Origin: Polytrichum commune
Lineage: Eukaryota > Streptophyta > Polytrichopsida > Polytrichales > Polytrichaceae
Assembly: GCA_950295325.1 (NCBI GenBank)
Contig: OX485803.1
Coordinates: 56,683,554-56,747,553, forward strand
DNA: 64,000 nt
Reading direction: 5' to 3'
The stretch's first letter is position 1, and the number at the start of each line of letters is the position of its first letter. The notes beneath the pieces are model-generated. The model worked only from the letters and a program-made list of their open reading frames with translations, had not been told where the DNA came from and made no database searches. Both the position numbers and the translations under genes were made by a program. This document shows positions 9,793-20,820 of this stretch, in pieces.

Positions 9793-10480
9793 AGCCTACC
9801 TAATTAGCTCGTAGACAAGTAGTTAGTTACATTATGCTAGTTAGTGTTATGTGTGGCTTTCACAAGTAAATGTATTTGAGATTGACTATAGAGAATAGTG
9901 TTTTTTTTTAACACTTGCATCCTCTCTTTAAAAATAAACCACGTGCACAACTTAATGGAGAATGTGGAGCACTCTCGCGATGGCAAGACAAAGGAAGCAA
10001 AGACCAAAGGTGCGAGGGAGAGATTGACATAAGTCACATAAGTATTTCTTAATACTTAAAGGCTTATGTACGGTATGGAGACACCAAGTGAGACCTCTTA
10101 TAGTAGCGATACGGAATACACAAGTGATAGTTCAAGTGGTAGTATAGAGTCAACGGCACGGACTCCATTTAGGAGAGGGATATCCTTAAGGGCTTGTGTA
10201 GCTAAAGCAGCCGGATGGACGTTAGAAGCAAACAAAGACAAAATAGCACCCGAGCATAAGGAGGTTAAAATAACATAGTTAACTTGTGCATTCTCCACAT
10301 ACGTATTGAAATCGTACATTGAGTTGTTAAAAGTGAAATTCCAGTTAAATCCAAGACCACTTGAAGGGTGAACCTTGCACTATGGACTCATCCAAGTCCA
10401 AATCCAATACCGCGGAGGAATGTGAGCCCAAACCCACTACTCGGACTACGGACGCTTAAGGGTGGGGGGTTTGGCCTCAC
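9793..10480 (+). repeat. second, full tandem LTR 3'-end copy
   Basis: From 9827 onward it matches the 5' LTR end at 1-654 nearly perfectly. It includes the 335-bp segment and the 70-codon ORF (10066-10278). It lacks only the final A of CTCACA. The flank begins with the palindrome GACTTAAGTC at 10482-10491. Confidence 0.85.
10066..10278 (+). CDS. 3' LTR copy of the small 70-aa ORF
   Basis: The encoded peptide is identical to that of the ORF at 239-451. It lies in the second tandem copy and inside the putative intron-like segment 10010-10344. Function is unknown and coding status doubtful. Confidence 0.25.
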   Translation: MYGMETPSETSYSSDTEYTSDSSSGSIESTARTPFRRGISLRACVAKAAGWTLEANKDKIAPEHKEVKIT

Positions 10481-11769
10481 TGACTTAAGTCGGTTGGGGT
10501 AAATGTTAATGTTAGGTTAAGGTGTTGGGATTAAGTAACCTTGTGGGGCATGTCAACTGTTTGAATTAGGCTGATGGGTCGTTTGTTAAGGGCAAGGTCA
10601 CCGGGCCCTAGAAAATCCCGGGCCTCTGGGATTGGGTACTGCCCACCGTTAGGCTACTGCTCTCGGGGAAGCCTCACGGAGGAAGGAGAGTTTTCGGTCA
10701 TCTCGACACACAGCCGCCACTGTGCGGCTCACCTCAAGACAGAAATGCTACTTCGGTGACAGGAAGGCGGGGATCACCTCCGAAGAGGGAGGCAACTGCA
10801 GCTGCACGAAGGGGAGGAGGTTGAATGGATGTGTAAGGTGCACAGGAGGGTGACTAGCTGAATTGAGAACAGATTGACACCGGGGCCGCAATCTTGAGGC
10901 TGGCCGAAGGTGCCTCTCACAACTGAGGAGCTGAATGCACTCAGCACTGTGGAATGTGGTTGTGAAGAGACAATGCAGTATGAAGGATCTGTGACCTTGT
11001 GGCTGCAGAGGGAGAGCCCTTGGATGGTAGTTCAAACTTTCAAGTCAGGCCGAATTGATTTCAGCTGCGGAGGTTCCAACATAAGTGCACCTGGCTTGTT
11101 GGGATGAGTCTTGACTTAAATGAGGATTTGCGAGAGAAATGGCGCGAAGGCCCAAGCCTGATGAGACAACCCAGGGGAATTCGCAAGGAGCTAACTAGTG
11201 CGAGGCGTGAGAGCTTTGGTGAAGGGGCAACTGCGTGGCTCTACTAGGGAAGACCCCTGGTGACGGGGGAAGGCCGGTCACTGGACCAGAGAGTGCACTA
11301 GGAGGCCAGGGGCCGAAGCCATGCCTGACGGGCAATGACGGGCAAACCATTGGTGAACAACGTGAAATTGTTGTGAACCGGTTAAGACTGAAGGGGTTCG
11401 GAGGCTCCGAGCTAACTGTGATGAGGCTTCCTCATTACTCAAACCAACTACCGGGGTGAGAAGGGTAGTTTAGGTTTGAGGGGAATTAGTAGGCACATGA
11501 GACATTGTGTGCAATTTTTGTGTGGATTTAGGGGGGTGACTTGGGTTATGAGCATTTGAATGTGAGGTGATTTGGGAAGGGAGATGTATGGACAAGAAAA
11601 GTATTTTTTCAATACTTGTAACCTCCATCTTGGAATAAAAGTGTGTGTTTGAATTTACCATTGGATGAAGCTGAATAATGCTAGGAGATTAGAGGGTATG
11701 AAGTAAGAGATGGGAGCAACCTGCCCCCACCTGGACTACGATGCTAAGGGTGGGAGGTTTGGCCTCACA
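10481..11769 (+). repeat. diverged LTR remnant of a related Gypsy element
   Basis: The end of this stretch reads CTAAGGGTGGGAGGTTTGGC followed by CTCACA (11764-11769), like the end of the younger LTR. The preceding 180 bases share its plan: an AGTATTTTTT run, an ACTTGTAACCTC block, AATAAA, and a CCCACC...GGACTACG block. The left limit is unclear and the first 1 kb shows no alignment I can support. The simplest reading is that the young element inserted into an older relative's LTR. Confidence 0.55.
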
Positions 11770-12449
11770 AAAGGCCCTGAAGTGATATGAAGGCGACGTT
11801 TACTTCCTCTGCAATAGCTTGAATGGCGAAGATGAAGATCCACCAAACGGATGAAGGAACACATGATGCGTTCTTACCTTGCAGGTTTCTTTGAATTTGG
11901 CCATGAGCTTGACTAACTAACCTAGAAGAATGTTAATTTCAGGACTCCGTCATGCATTTCCCAAAAATAAGGAGGCCTGGGCATGAAGCATGTTGATTAA
12001 GAAAGTTTATGGGTTACATTTGGATTGAACGAATTGTCTGGTGCCAGGTGAATAGTCAAATGGAATTGAGGCAAACTGGAATTGTTCGGACAATAATCCA
12101 AGCAGAGGAGAGGAGGGTGTGAAGCCTTGGTTGTGAAGTGACCACCTTCTCCAATTTGTATTTGCAGAGTGATCAATTGTATATAATGAGAGATCAATAA
12201 GAGAACATTTTTTTCAATGAACACTGCCGGGTGAGGATCTCGATGCGGTGGGCCATAGATCTGTTGCAATATTTTTGTCTGTAAGGAGGGGATACTCTCA
12301 TAATTTGGTAATCTCATCATCTAAGATGGAGTCATCGATGCCAAAATATTGAGATGTGAATGAGAATTGACTTCGAAGTGGAGTTGGAATTGTGGTGGAC
12401 AAATTGTCCTGAGCAAAGTGGAGTAAGTGAATTTTCAACTCATGGGAAG
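11770..12449. other. unassigned stretch after the old LTR end
   Basis: I see no gene and no clear repeat here. It may be internal sequence of the older retroelement, but no retroelement domain is readable in any frame. Confidence 0.4.
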
Positions 12450-12462
12450 AGGATAAACGGGT

Positions 12463-12740
12463 GGGTCTAAATACCCCCATCGAGCGTGGCTCGGAGGCCA
12501 GGTTCGGTGGGGTTCATTTTTTTGGCCCTCCCCGTTTTGGTCCCTTAGGGACTTTTTTGGGTTTTTTTTTTTGCTAAATTTGGGTCCTGCGGCCCCAAAT
12601 TACTCTAGGAAGCCCCCTATGAGATCAAGTAAGGCCCCACTCAATTAAAAAAAATAGGGGGTAGGTTTTACCCCACCCCTGCCAACCCCTCCCAAACCTG
12701 GCCTCTGAGCCACGCTCGATGGGGATATTTAGACAGATCC
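12463..12740. mobile_element. short TIR element (MITE-like), 278 bp
   Basis: The ends are inverted copies of each other. The left arm contains TCTAAATACCCCCATCGAGC then GTGGCTCGGAGGCCAGGTT. The right arm read in reverse gives TCTAAATATCCCCATCGAGC then GTGGCTCAGAGGCCAGGTT. The direct repeat AGGATAAACGGGT flanks it at 12450-12462 and 12741-12753, as a target-site duplication would. Thirteen bases is long for hAT or Mutator, so the superfamily is open. It has no coding capacity. Confidence 0.8.
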
Positions 12741-12753
12741 AGGATAAACGGGT

Positions 12754-15700
12754 CCTAAGGTGTTAACTATCAAGAGAATATTCTTTGTGAGAGAAGGAGC
12801 CAGAGTGTGAAGCTCTGTGCAACTTGTGAGCAGAAGCTAATGAGAATTTGGTGAAGAGTCAAGGGGATAAAGTTGAGAAGCATTAAATTGACTAACACAA
12901 ATGTTTGTGAAACCAGGATGTGGAATCATGTGAGACAAAGTATGAAGGCCGAAGCTGGCGCAAGGCTATGGTCTCTTGGAGTCAAAAGAAACGTGGTAGA
13001 TGAAGGAGAACGAGTGTCGCATGGGAAGACGAGATTGTCCCATAGTGAATGCAATTCGTGTTTAGGGCTCCCATAAAATGAAGGTTGGGAAGGGCCATCA
13101 ACAAACAAAACGTATGAGGTTCTTGATCATCACTCACCACACCTTGACCATTGTCTATTGATTCATCAAATGGCCACCTATTGAGACTTAGGTGACATGA
13201 CTACAATGGCTTAAGTACTTTAGATGGAAGACTAGTGGTAAGATAAATTGGCCATTGTCTTTTGTACATTTTTTGAATAATTCTATTTTAATCAATGAAC
13301 TTCATAATGGCATAGGCATAAGCACTAACTTGCAATGGCCTATGGTTTTGGAAACTTACATGATGATGTCCCTCACTCGGTCTGGTTAAGGACGATTATC
13401 CCACGGAATCATTAAATCTAAAATTAATTCAAAAACTCCATTACCTGTAGGGTTGTTACTACAATATTTTTTGATCCACTAAATTATCAAATAATTAATG
13501 AGAGATTATTGCTCAAATTAGGGTGCCCTTGGCCCTGATTATATGTAGTTATTGGTTACCCAAAAATACTAATGATGAGCCTTGACTCCTTGCATTGAAA
13601 AACCATGGTATAGCAAGTCGTGACAACTAGACTATGGTTGGCTACAAGGGAGAAACCGTGCAATTGCATAGACTGCATTGAGTGACCCTCAAAATCCACC
13701 CCTTATTCTCATCATTTCCTAAAATTCACATGAAACAAAGTTTTTACCTAGGTTTGGTACCCAAATCTTATTTTAAAGTCATTGTGACCTATCAATTAAC
13801 CTAATAATGACACTTAGAATTCAATTTGACACTTATTTGATCTTTCCTGTGTGGTCTTGTTGAACGCAATCCAAACGAAAAACATGTCTACGACGCTCAT
13901 GGGAGACATCCTCTAATTGCATGTCCAAGTCTGCATGTTTATCAAAATTGGGATTGAGGTGTGTACCTTCTTCGAGTGTATGTTGCTATTGTGTTGTTTG
14001 TATTGTATGTTGATTAGATGGGTATGATGGTTTATCTCGTTGCATTCCTATTGGTTTAGCATTTTGGAATGACATTGTTGTTTGAATGGCTTGATAGAGC
14101 TTGCCACTTTAGGTAGTTGGGTTGCATACAATTGTCTTCCATGTGGGCTCATGTTGGGCTTCTTTGTTTTGAGGTTGTTGGGTATTGGGAGTTTTATGGT
14201 TGGTGTCATGAATGTGATGTGTTATGGTGCTAGAGTGCGACTTAGGATACCGTTGAAATCCAACATGTGATGTTGTTGGAGTCGACATCATGTCACCATT
14301 GGGCTTGTAGAGGTTTGTTTTGAGTTTGTTGTGTTCTGTGAGCTTTCTAAGTTGATGTCGTGTCTGCAATGTGTGATATTGTTGAAGTATGACCTATGAT
14401 GTTGTTGAAGTCGACTAGGTGCCATCTCTTGGTCTATCAAGGATCAATTATAATCTTGGTTGTATGGCGATTGCTGTGTGGAATTGTGAGCATTGTAATG
14501 AAGGAGTGGGATTGTGTGGGTGTGGCTACATGGAGGGATGGGCCGCTACAACCTGCTATTTTTGTGGTCTACGCTTATTCATCCTCGTTGCTAATCATTC
14601 ATAAAATGTTGTTTCTTTGTGTGTTATTATGGTGAGGTGAAATTTATTTGGGTGGTATGTCGTTTGTATTGATTTCAAGATTTGTGTGTGAGTGTGGAGG
14701 ATGGGTTGGAGTTTGGCTACATATTTGCAATGATTTCTTCTATTATTGAGTTTTGGTGGCCAATCTTGGGTTTTTTTTGTCTGCTGGAGTTGTTGGTGTG
14801 TGGGTTGGCACATGTAGGGATTTGTTGTTATAATGTGGATGAGGAGCATGTCTGTAGTTTTGTGCATGGTGGTGATTTTTTGTGGCTATTTGTGTTGTTT
14901 TTGTGGGGTGCTAAGTCGTGGTTGCCATTGTGCCTAGGGATTTCAATGTGGAGGCAAAGCTAGCCATGGGTACTAGACGTTGGCCTACGGAGGGGTCCAT
15001 GGGCTTGAGCATGGATGAAGTTCGGGGCAAAAGGCCATGTGAATGGCTAGCGGGGAACTATTGTTGTGTTGTGGTCATCTTGTGTTAGATTTAGTGGTTT
15101 GTCTTTGGTTTGTGGGTGCAAAACTTTTTGGTGGGTGGTTTGCATGAGTGTTTTGGTGGGGGTCTGGGTTGGTTTTGTGATGGCTTGCAACTAGTTTTGT
15201 AGACAAGAGTTGTCATCAAGTGGGGCATGGTTTGAGTACGTTTGTGATGTGTTGTAAGTGTGGAGTGCAGTAGGTGGTTTGTTGTCCATCATGCGGTTGT
15301 TGGTGGGGGCCATTCGTGGCAAAAGGGTGAGGGTCCAATGGTGGTGATTTATGTGGTCATTGGCTGCAAAGGCAATACAATTTGGCCGGTGGCATTTGCA
15401 AGCTCAAGAGCAACAACATCTACCTATGGAGGTATGAGATTGTTGGACAAAGATGGCATGGTTTTATGATTGTGCGTATTGGTGGTAGGGATTTGTTTGG
15501 GGTAGGTTGGGGTTTGAAGGTAGCAAGGAAGATGAGTAATGGGAGTAGTGCAAATAACACTTTTGTATACCTAAGGTTGTGTCCATGAAATGAGAGATTG
15601 TCGTTCATGCTTTGCTTTGGACTCATTGGTGCTTTGTCGCTTGAATTTAGGGATTGTGTCTAAGCTTGCCCACTTGTTGAGAGTTTTGCATGCGAATTGT

Positions 15701-16060
15701 GGGTGTATTGGTTTGCCGTGAGGTTATGTTGGGTTTCTTGCCTTGTTGTTTGCAATCGGTTGAATGTAGGATGTTGTGTTGGGTGATCGCATACCTTTTG
15801 TATGTTTGGTGTGATAGGGGGGCAACTCCGTTGTGTTGCAGCCCAATAAAGATCATATTTAGTATAGTTATATTCAATAACAAATGATCATTGATAGGTA
15901 ACTTTGGCAAGGTGCCCAACAAATACCCAACCCTAACCCAGAGGATCAAGAAGTTGGTGTGTGAACAATGTAACGTTTTCACCTATGAAGATTGCAAGTG
16001 TGCACATGAAAATACCATTTCAAGATGTTATTCTAATGTAAAAATGGGAAACGATGAATT
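12754..16060. other. gene-less stretch, strongly G+T-rich on the plus strand from about 13950 to 15750
   Basis: ORFs in this part are products of the T/G skew and match no domain I know. A motif GATGTTGTTGRAGTCGAC recurs near 14270 and 14398, which suggests decayed repeats. No RNA gene was recognised. Confidence 0.5.
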
Positions 16061-16430
16061 ACCACTATTGGTGCACTAGACTAGGAGGAGAATCATTTTT
16101 ATGTGGTCCCAAAACGGTTATTTATAGAAGTGGTGGCCCAAAAAGGATGCAGTAATTGGTCGGATAAGTCTTGTTTCACACCATTTGAAATCACTTTTAG
16201 GTGCCATTTGATTAACTTTTTTATGTGCTTTTGTATGCAATGTAGGAAGGTTTGATGCTCAAATTAGGGAGACTCCACTGTACAAATAGTGTGTTTGACT
16301 TATTTACCTCTTTGACAAAATGTAAGTAATCATCTACAAGGAATAAAATTACGAAGAAAACTTGCATTCCTCATCATTTCCTCTACTCCATCTCCAAAAA
16401 ACATTGCACAAATTTCAAGCTACTCTTTCT
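16061..16430 (+). repeat. truncated copy of the 51.7-52.7 kb long-TIR element
   Basis: It aligns along most of its length with 51686-52062. Shared blocks include GTGCACTAGACTAGG at the start, TTAGGGAGACTC in the middle and TTGCATTCCTCATCATTT near the end. Similarity continues weakly to about 16490 with the segment after the nested MITE of the other copy. The right terminal repeat is not found. Confidence 0.75.
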
Positions 16431-19400
16431 GACTGAATCAGCATATTTTCACCGTATTCCGTTTTTCTACCTTAAGGATCAAACACAGATCATTGGCTTA
16501 ACATAGATGATGCAAAGTCAACAACTTGGGACCCAAGTTGGATATTAACCATTTTGGACACCTTCATATAACCGCTAAAATGCACTGAGGATCTGAACTC
16601 GAAAGTTAGAATCAATTCATACAAAGTTGAGTCGGAATCTTCTTTTCTTAGTTGAGTCAACCAACTTAGAGATTTACTATTTGTATCTACTCGCACCTAC
16701 CTAGCACATATGAAAGTGGCCATTTAGGGTTTTGACCTTTTATAATATGAGAAAATGACGATTCATACGGACTTCCATGACCAACATCATTATGTATCGG
16801 TTTCAAATGGGCAAAGATTTTTTTTAAATAAAGACTGGGACCTTTGGGAGGTCATGGAAACCACAATTGGAAGACCTTAGAGGAAGAAAATCACCATGAT
16901 GATGTCTCAAAGAATGACACACCATTTATGGTATTTAGTGTCATGTACACTATTTGCGAAGGGCTTAAAGTAGATGCCTAGAGGTCTCGATGTATCATGT
17001 ATGTCAATTGTCAATATGATTACATTCATCAACACAAGTAACTTTTTCAAGCGAAAAATATTTACATTATGACATTTAGAGCAACACATTGGGATACTTT
17101 AGATGATAGTATTGCGTTTTAATATGCAAGGGGAAGATACCGGTTTTTAGTATACTAATGGCAAGTGTCATTTGTGTACACTTTAGTCAACTTGTAGACC
17201 ATTATGTAACATAGGCACTATTGAACATGCTCATGCCAAGGTATTAGTAAGTGCACTTGAACGCCAAGTATCATGAGGTGACACTTATGATGAAGTCACT
17301 CATCGTCAATGTCACCTAGGATACGCCTCACAAATAGGTTAAGCGACTCTATTACGCATGTGAAACTAAATACCATGAACGGTGTAGTGAAGAAGAAAAA
17401 CCAAGGTATTGAACTTGCCCCTTTCTTCATTATTGCCACAGAGTGGATTCTCCCTTTATAGAAAGGGAAATGGGTGGTGGCCAAAGCCAATAAGGTATGT
17501 GGGTGTTATTCAATTAGTTTATTTTTTATTTTTTCCTTTCTATACTAGACATCTATATTTGATTGGTGTGTAATTAGGTGAAGCACCGTAAAGACACGTG
17601 CTTAAAAGATATTGAATTATGTCTACAAAATTTACCAGCTACTTCACACTCAATAGTGAACATGATTGGGTGGACCTATGAATGAACAAATGTGCACTTC
17701 CTATAAATCACAACTAAATCATGGGAGATCATATACAATACAATACCTCATCATAGACATGCTAATATAACACAAGTTTTGTTGTGTAAATCTAATTAGT
17801 AGAAGTCAACAAAATTCGTAAAACTATATCATTTTAAATTAAAAAAGAGAGGACCAAAACGACATCATATTAGGTAGATGAGGCTAATTCAGTTAGCTCC
17901 CTTAATCATACACCTCTCCTAATCATCAGTACAATTGCCCTAATTTGGTGGATGAGTAATACATGTTGATTTAGCTACTACCTTGATGATATTTGGCTTA
18001 GTCGCCTTCGCAAAAAGCAAACTACACCCACTATCTTCCATAATCATGAGTGCTACCCATTGAGCCTTAACATGCATGATTCTTGTGGGCAAGGTGATAA
18101 AAATAGGGGGAAACAACTTGGGCAAATTGGTAGGTAGCATGTGGTTGTGAGGTGCCAACCAACTTGTGTTGTGGGTATTTTATAATGAAAAGCTAGTTCG
18201 GCAACATTTTATCTTACTCGTAACCACTTTTGAGACATGACACAGTCATATATTGACATTAAACTTGGTTTTCATTGGCAAATGGCCCATGTAGAATATG
18301 CTAGTGATGTTGGTCACTTACGACATTGAACGATGGAAGAGTCCCCCCCCCCCCCCCCCTAATAACACCAAATTGCATGATATCCTACACCTATCCCCTA
18401 TGAAACTCATGAGACCTAGAAGTTTTAATTTGCACATATGACCTAAGATTATTTGTAATACCCAATAAAAACCCAATCTTCGAAACCTTAATTGCATATT
18501 CAAATCTTGCTCAAATGAAATTAAATGCTAAAACATTATCTCGAGCTTCTCATGTCCTTTACAAAGGACCACATGTGTCATGAAGAGAGAAATAACTATC
18601 AAGTACCTCTCATCCATCCAACATAAAAACTTGACCCCCTCTAAATTTATGGTCGTTTCATCTCAAATGACCTGGACTAGATTAATTTGGGCCTTTACAA
18701 CTAATTTCGGTGTCAGATCCACTAAAAGTATAACATCCGGAATGCATACTATTTTATGGCCTTGTTGTTGGATGAATGAGAGGTATGCTCGTATGTCCTA
18801 ATTCCCTCTCTTCCATTCGTCAACCATGAAATTTTGCCCAAGCCTTTGAATACAACGTAAACATATGTAAAGGCACACCTTGAGAAACTTTATAACGTCA
18901 TGCTTCAGTGGAAGAACGTAAGAGTGATACAAGATGATCGACAATGCTTTTTATAAACATACAAAAAAAGCTCCACCTACATATTGAGCAAGAAGGAAGG
19001 TAGTGCTTGGCACTACTTGCACTCATTGGAGTGGGACCCTAACTTTCCATATACTTGCCTACAGCCATGTACTCTTCATACTTTAAGCCCATGAAGTTTT
19101 GTGTGGACCTTTTGTGCAAATCAAAAAAATTGGGGTGGGCGGGAGGGCATGTAAAGGAGTTGGGTCTTCTTTTTAAACCCAACCAAAATTACATAACATT
19201 ACTAAGCAATTAGATGATGATCTCTTTCCAAAGAAACAATATACGATTCAAAAACTTTGATATATTACATGTATTTGTCAAAAAAATTGCAGTGCATAAC
19301 GTGAGTGATTTTCATAAATGAAAAATCTTGAAATCAAAGGAGAATTATGTTCATCCGATTACATGGTCCTCAAAACGCAACCAAGGAGTTCAATGATGTT

Positions 19401-19688
19401 TATGTCCATGTGCAACCAAAAGCCCCTTTTTACTAATTCAATGCAATGAATGTCCAAGCCATGAGAAAGAAGTTAGAAATTTGTTTGAAGGTCGTTTTTG
19501 TTAGCAAATCCAAAATTTTGTTTGTAGGTAAACTTTTATGAAAGACACTCATGCGATTGAAACATAATGTGGCCTTTTATGCTCAACAAGTGATTTTGAC
19601 ATACATTGAATGATCATGTTCCATAGGAAATGCAAACTACATCTCAATTGTGTAAAAGAATGACACATAGATCTTTGATCATCACTAC
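16431..19688. other. gene-less AT-rich stretch with repeat fragments
   Basis: About 17560-17720 carries a fragment related to 37915-38060 and 55285-55400 (CTATATTTGATTGGTGTG, later GACACGTGC and CTCAATAGT). A 17-base C run lies at 18343-18359. Nothing else is recognised. Confidence 0.5.
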
Positions 19689-19697
19689 CGTACGGTA

Positions 19698-20811
19698 AGG
19701 GCAGCTTCGGCACTCTCTTGCCGAATAATTATTAAAAGTAAAAAAATAGTGTTCGGCACCTAAAAATAGTATATTCATATTTTCAGCAATTTTCTCTTTT
19801 AATTTTTAAAAATTCGGCTTAAATTCATTATTTAATTTTCTATTTAAGCTTATATCTTGTACATCTCTCTTGCATTGAATGACAAGTAAGATGTGAGTGA
19901 AGAGTAGAGAATGCTTTGTGCTTTATGCAAGTAGAGTGGAGTTGTGTTCAACAATGCATATGGGATATGTAAACTTTGAGGTGAAGCACTGAGTTAGACT
20001 TCATTTTTATAACTCGCATAACATTTGCATAGAGTCTTCAAATGACATAAATTTGTTGGAGGTGAAAGATTACTTGATTTTTAAACTTTTCTTAGACCAA
20101 CCAAATTCCAAAAAAGTTGATCTTCTATGCACAAATGAGCTCCGAAAAACTATTATGAACACATTTTAATTTTTTGATCTTTACACGGCTGCAATGTTTT
20201 GTCCATATCTTTTGCATAAAGATTTATTTTGACACAAAACTTATTGGAGGTGGAAGAAGGATTGATTTCTCAACTTTTGTTAGTTGGACAAAATTCCAAA
20301 AAAGTTGATCTTCTATGCACAAATGAGCTCCGAAAAACTGTTATGAACGCATTTTAATTTTTTGATCTTTACACGGCTGCAATGTTTTGTCCATATCTTT
20401 TGCATAAAGACTTATTTTGACACAAAACTTGTTGGAGGTGGAAGAAGGATTGATTTCTCAACTTTTGTTAGTTGGACAAAATTCTATAAAACTTCATCTT
20501 CTATGCTCAATTGGACTTCAAAAATTTGTGTACAACACATTTGAAAAGCCTCACCTAGAGTCTTGCTACTACTTAACCCATATTCTTTGTGGACTAATGT
20601 AAGTGAGCTTGATTACAAAAGGAGCACCTTCTCTCTTTCAAAATTCACATATGCTTTCATTGTAAGTAAAACTCTAGTGAGAAGTAAAAATTTCTTACTT
20701 TTTGGCAATTTTGCAAAATAATTAATTTTATATTCGGCAAAAAATGCCAATAATATTCCAAAATTTTCGGCGTCTATTTTTAGAATTATTTTGTGCCGAA
20801 GCTGCCCTTAA
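19698..20811. mobile_element. non-autonomous DNA transposon, 1.1 kb, with 9-bp target duplication
   Basis: The terminal inverted repeats read AGGGCAGCTTCGGCAC on the left and, in reverse, TTAAGGGCAGCTTCGGCAC on the right. The direct repeat CGTACGGTA flanks it at 19689-19697 and 20812-20820. A 9-bp duplication fits Mutator-like elements; an 8-bp reading (hAT) is also possible. Further inside, both ends carry TTCGGC-rich, AT-rich sequence. There is no transposase. The interior holds a 187-188-bp tandem repeat. Confidence 0.85.
20005..20545 (+). repeat. 187-188-bp tandem repeat inside the TIR element
   Basis: Nearly three units. The anchor GCATARAG occurs at 20027, 20214 and 20402. The second and third units are almost identical (AAAGTTGATCTTCTATGCAC, GAGCTCCGAAAAACT, TTTACACGGCTGCAATG), while the first and the end are diverged. 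Confidence 0.85.
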
Positions 20812-20820
20812 CGTACGGTA

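Larger units (their letters stand above)
7864..10480 (+). repeat. 3' LTR (composite) of the Ty3/Gypsy retrotransposon
   Basis: It starts TGTGAGCCC at 7864, 57 bases after the polyprotein stop, and ends CCTCAC at 10480. It carries a TATA box, a minisatellite and a tandem duplication of its 3' part. The first tandem copy (9438-9792) already ends in the LTR terminus CTCACA (9787-9792) and is followed directly by a second, longer copy (9793-10480). The LTR may therefore be read as a 1929-bp LTR (7864-9792) plus an extra partial LTR. No clear polypurine tract directly precedes 7864; the only purine-rich run is GGAGCAAGAGATG near 7818. Confidence 0.85.
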
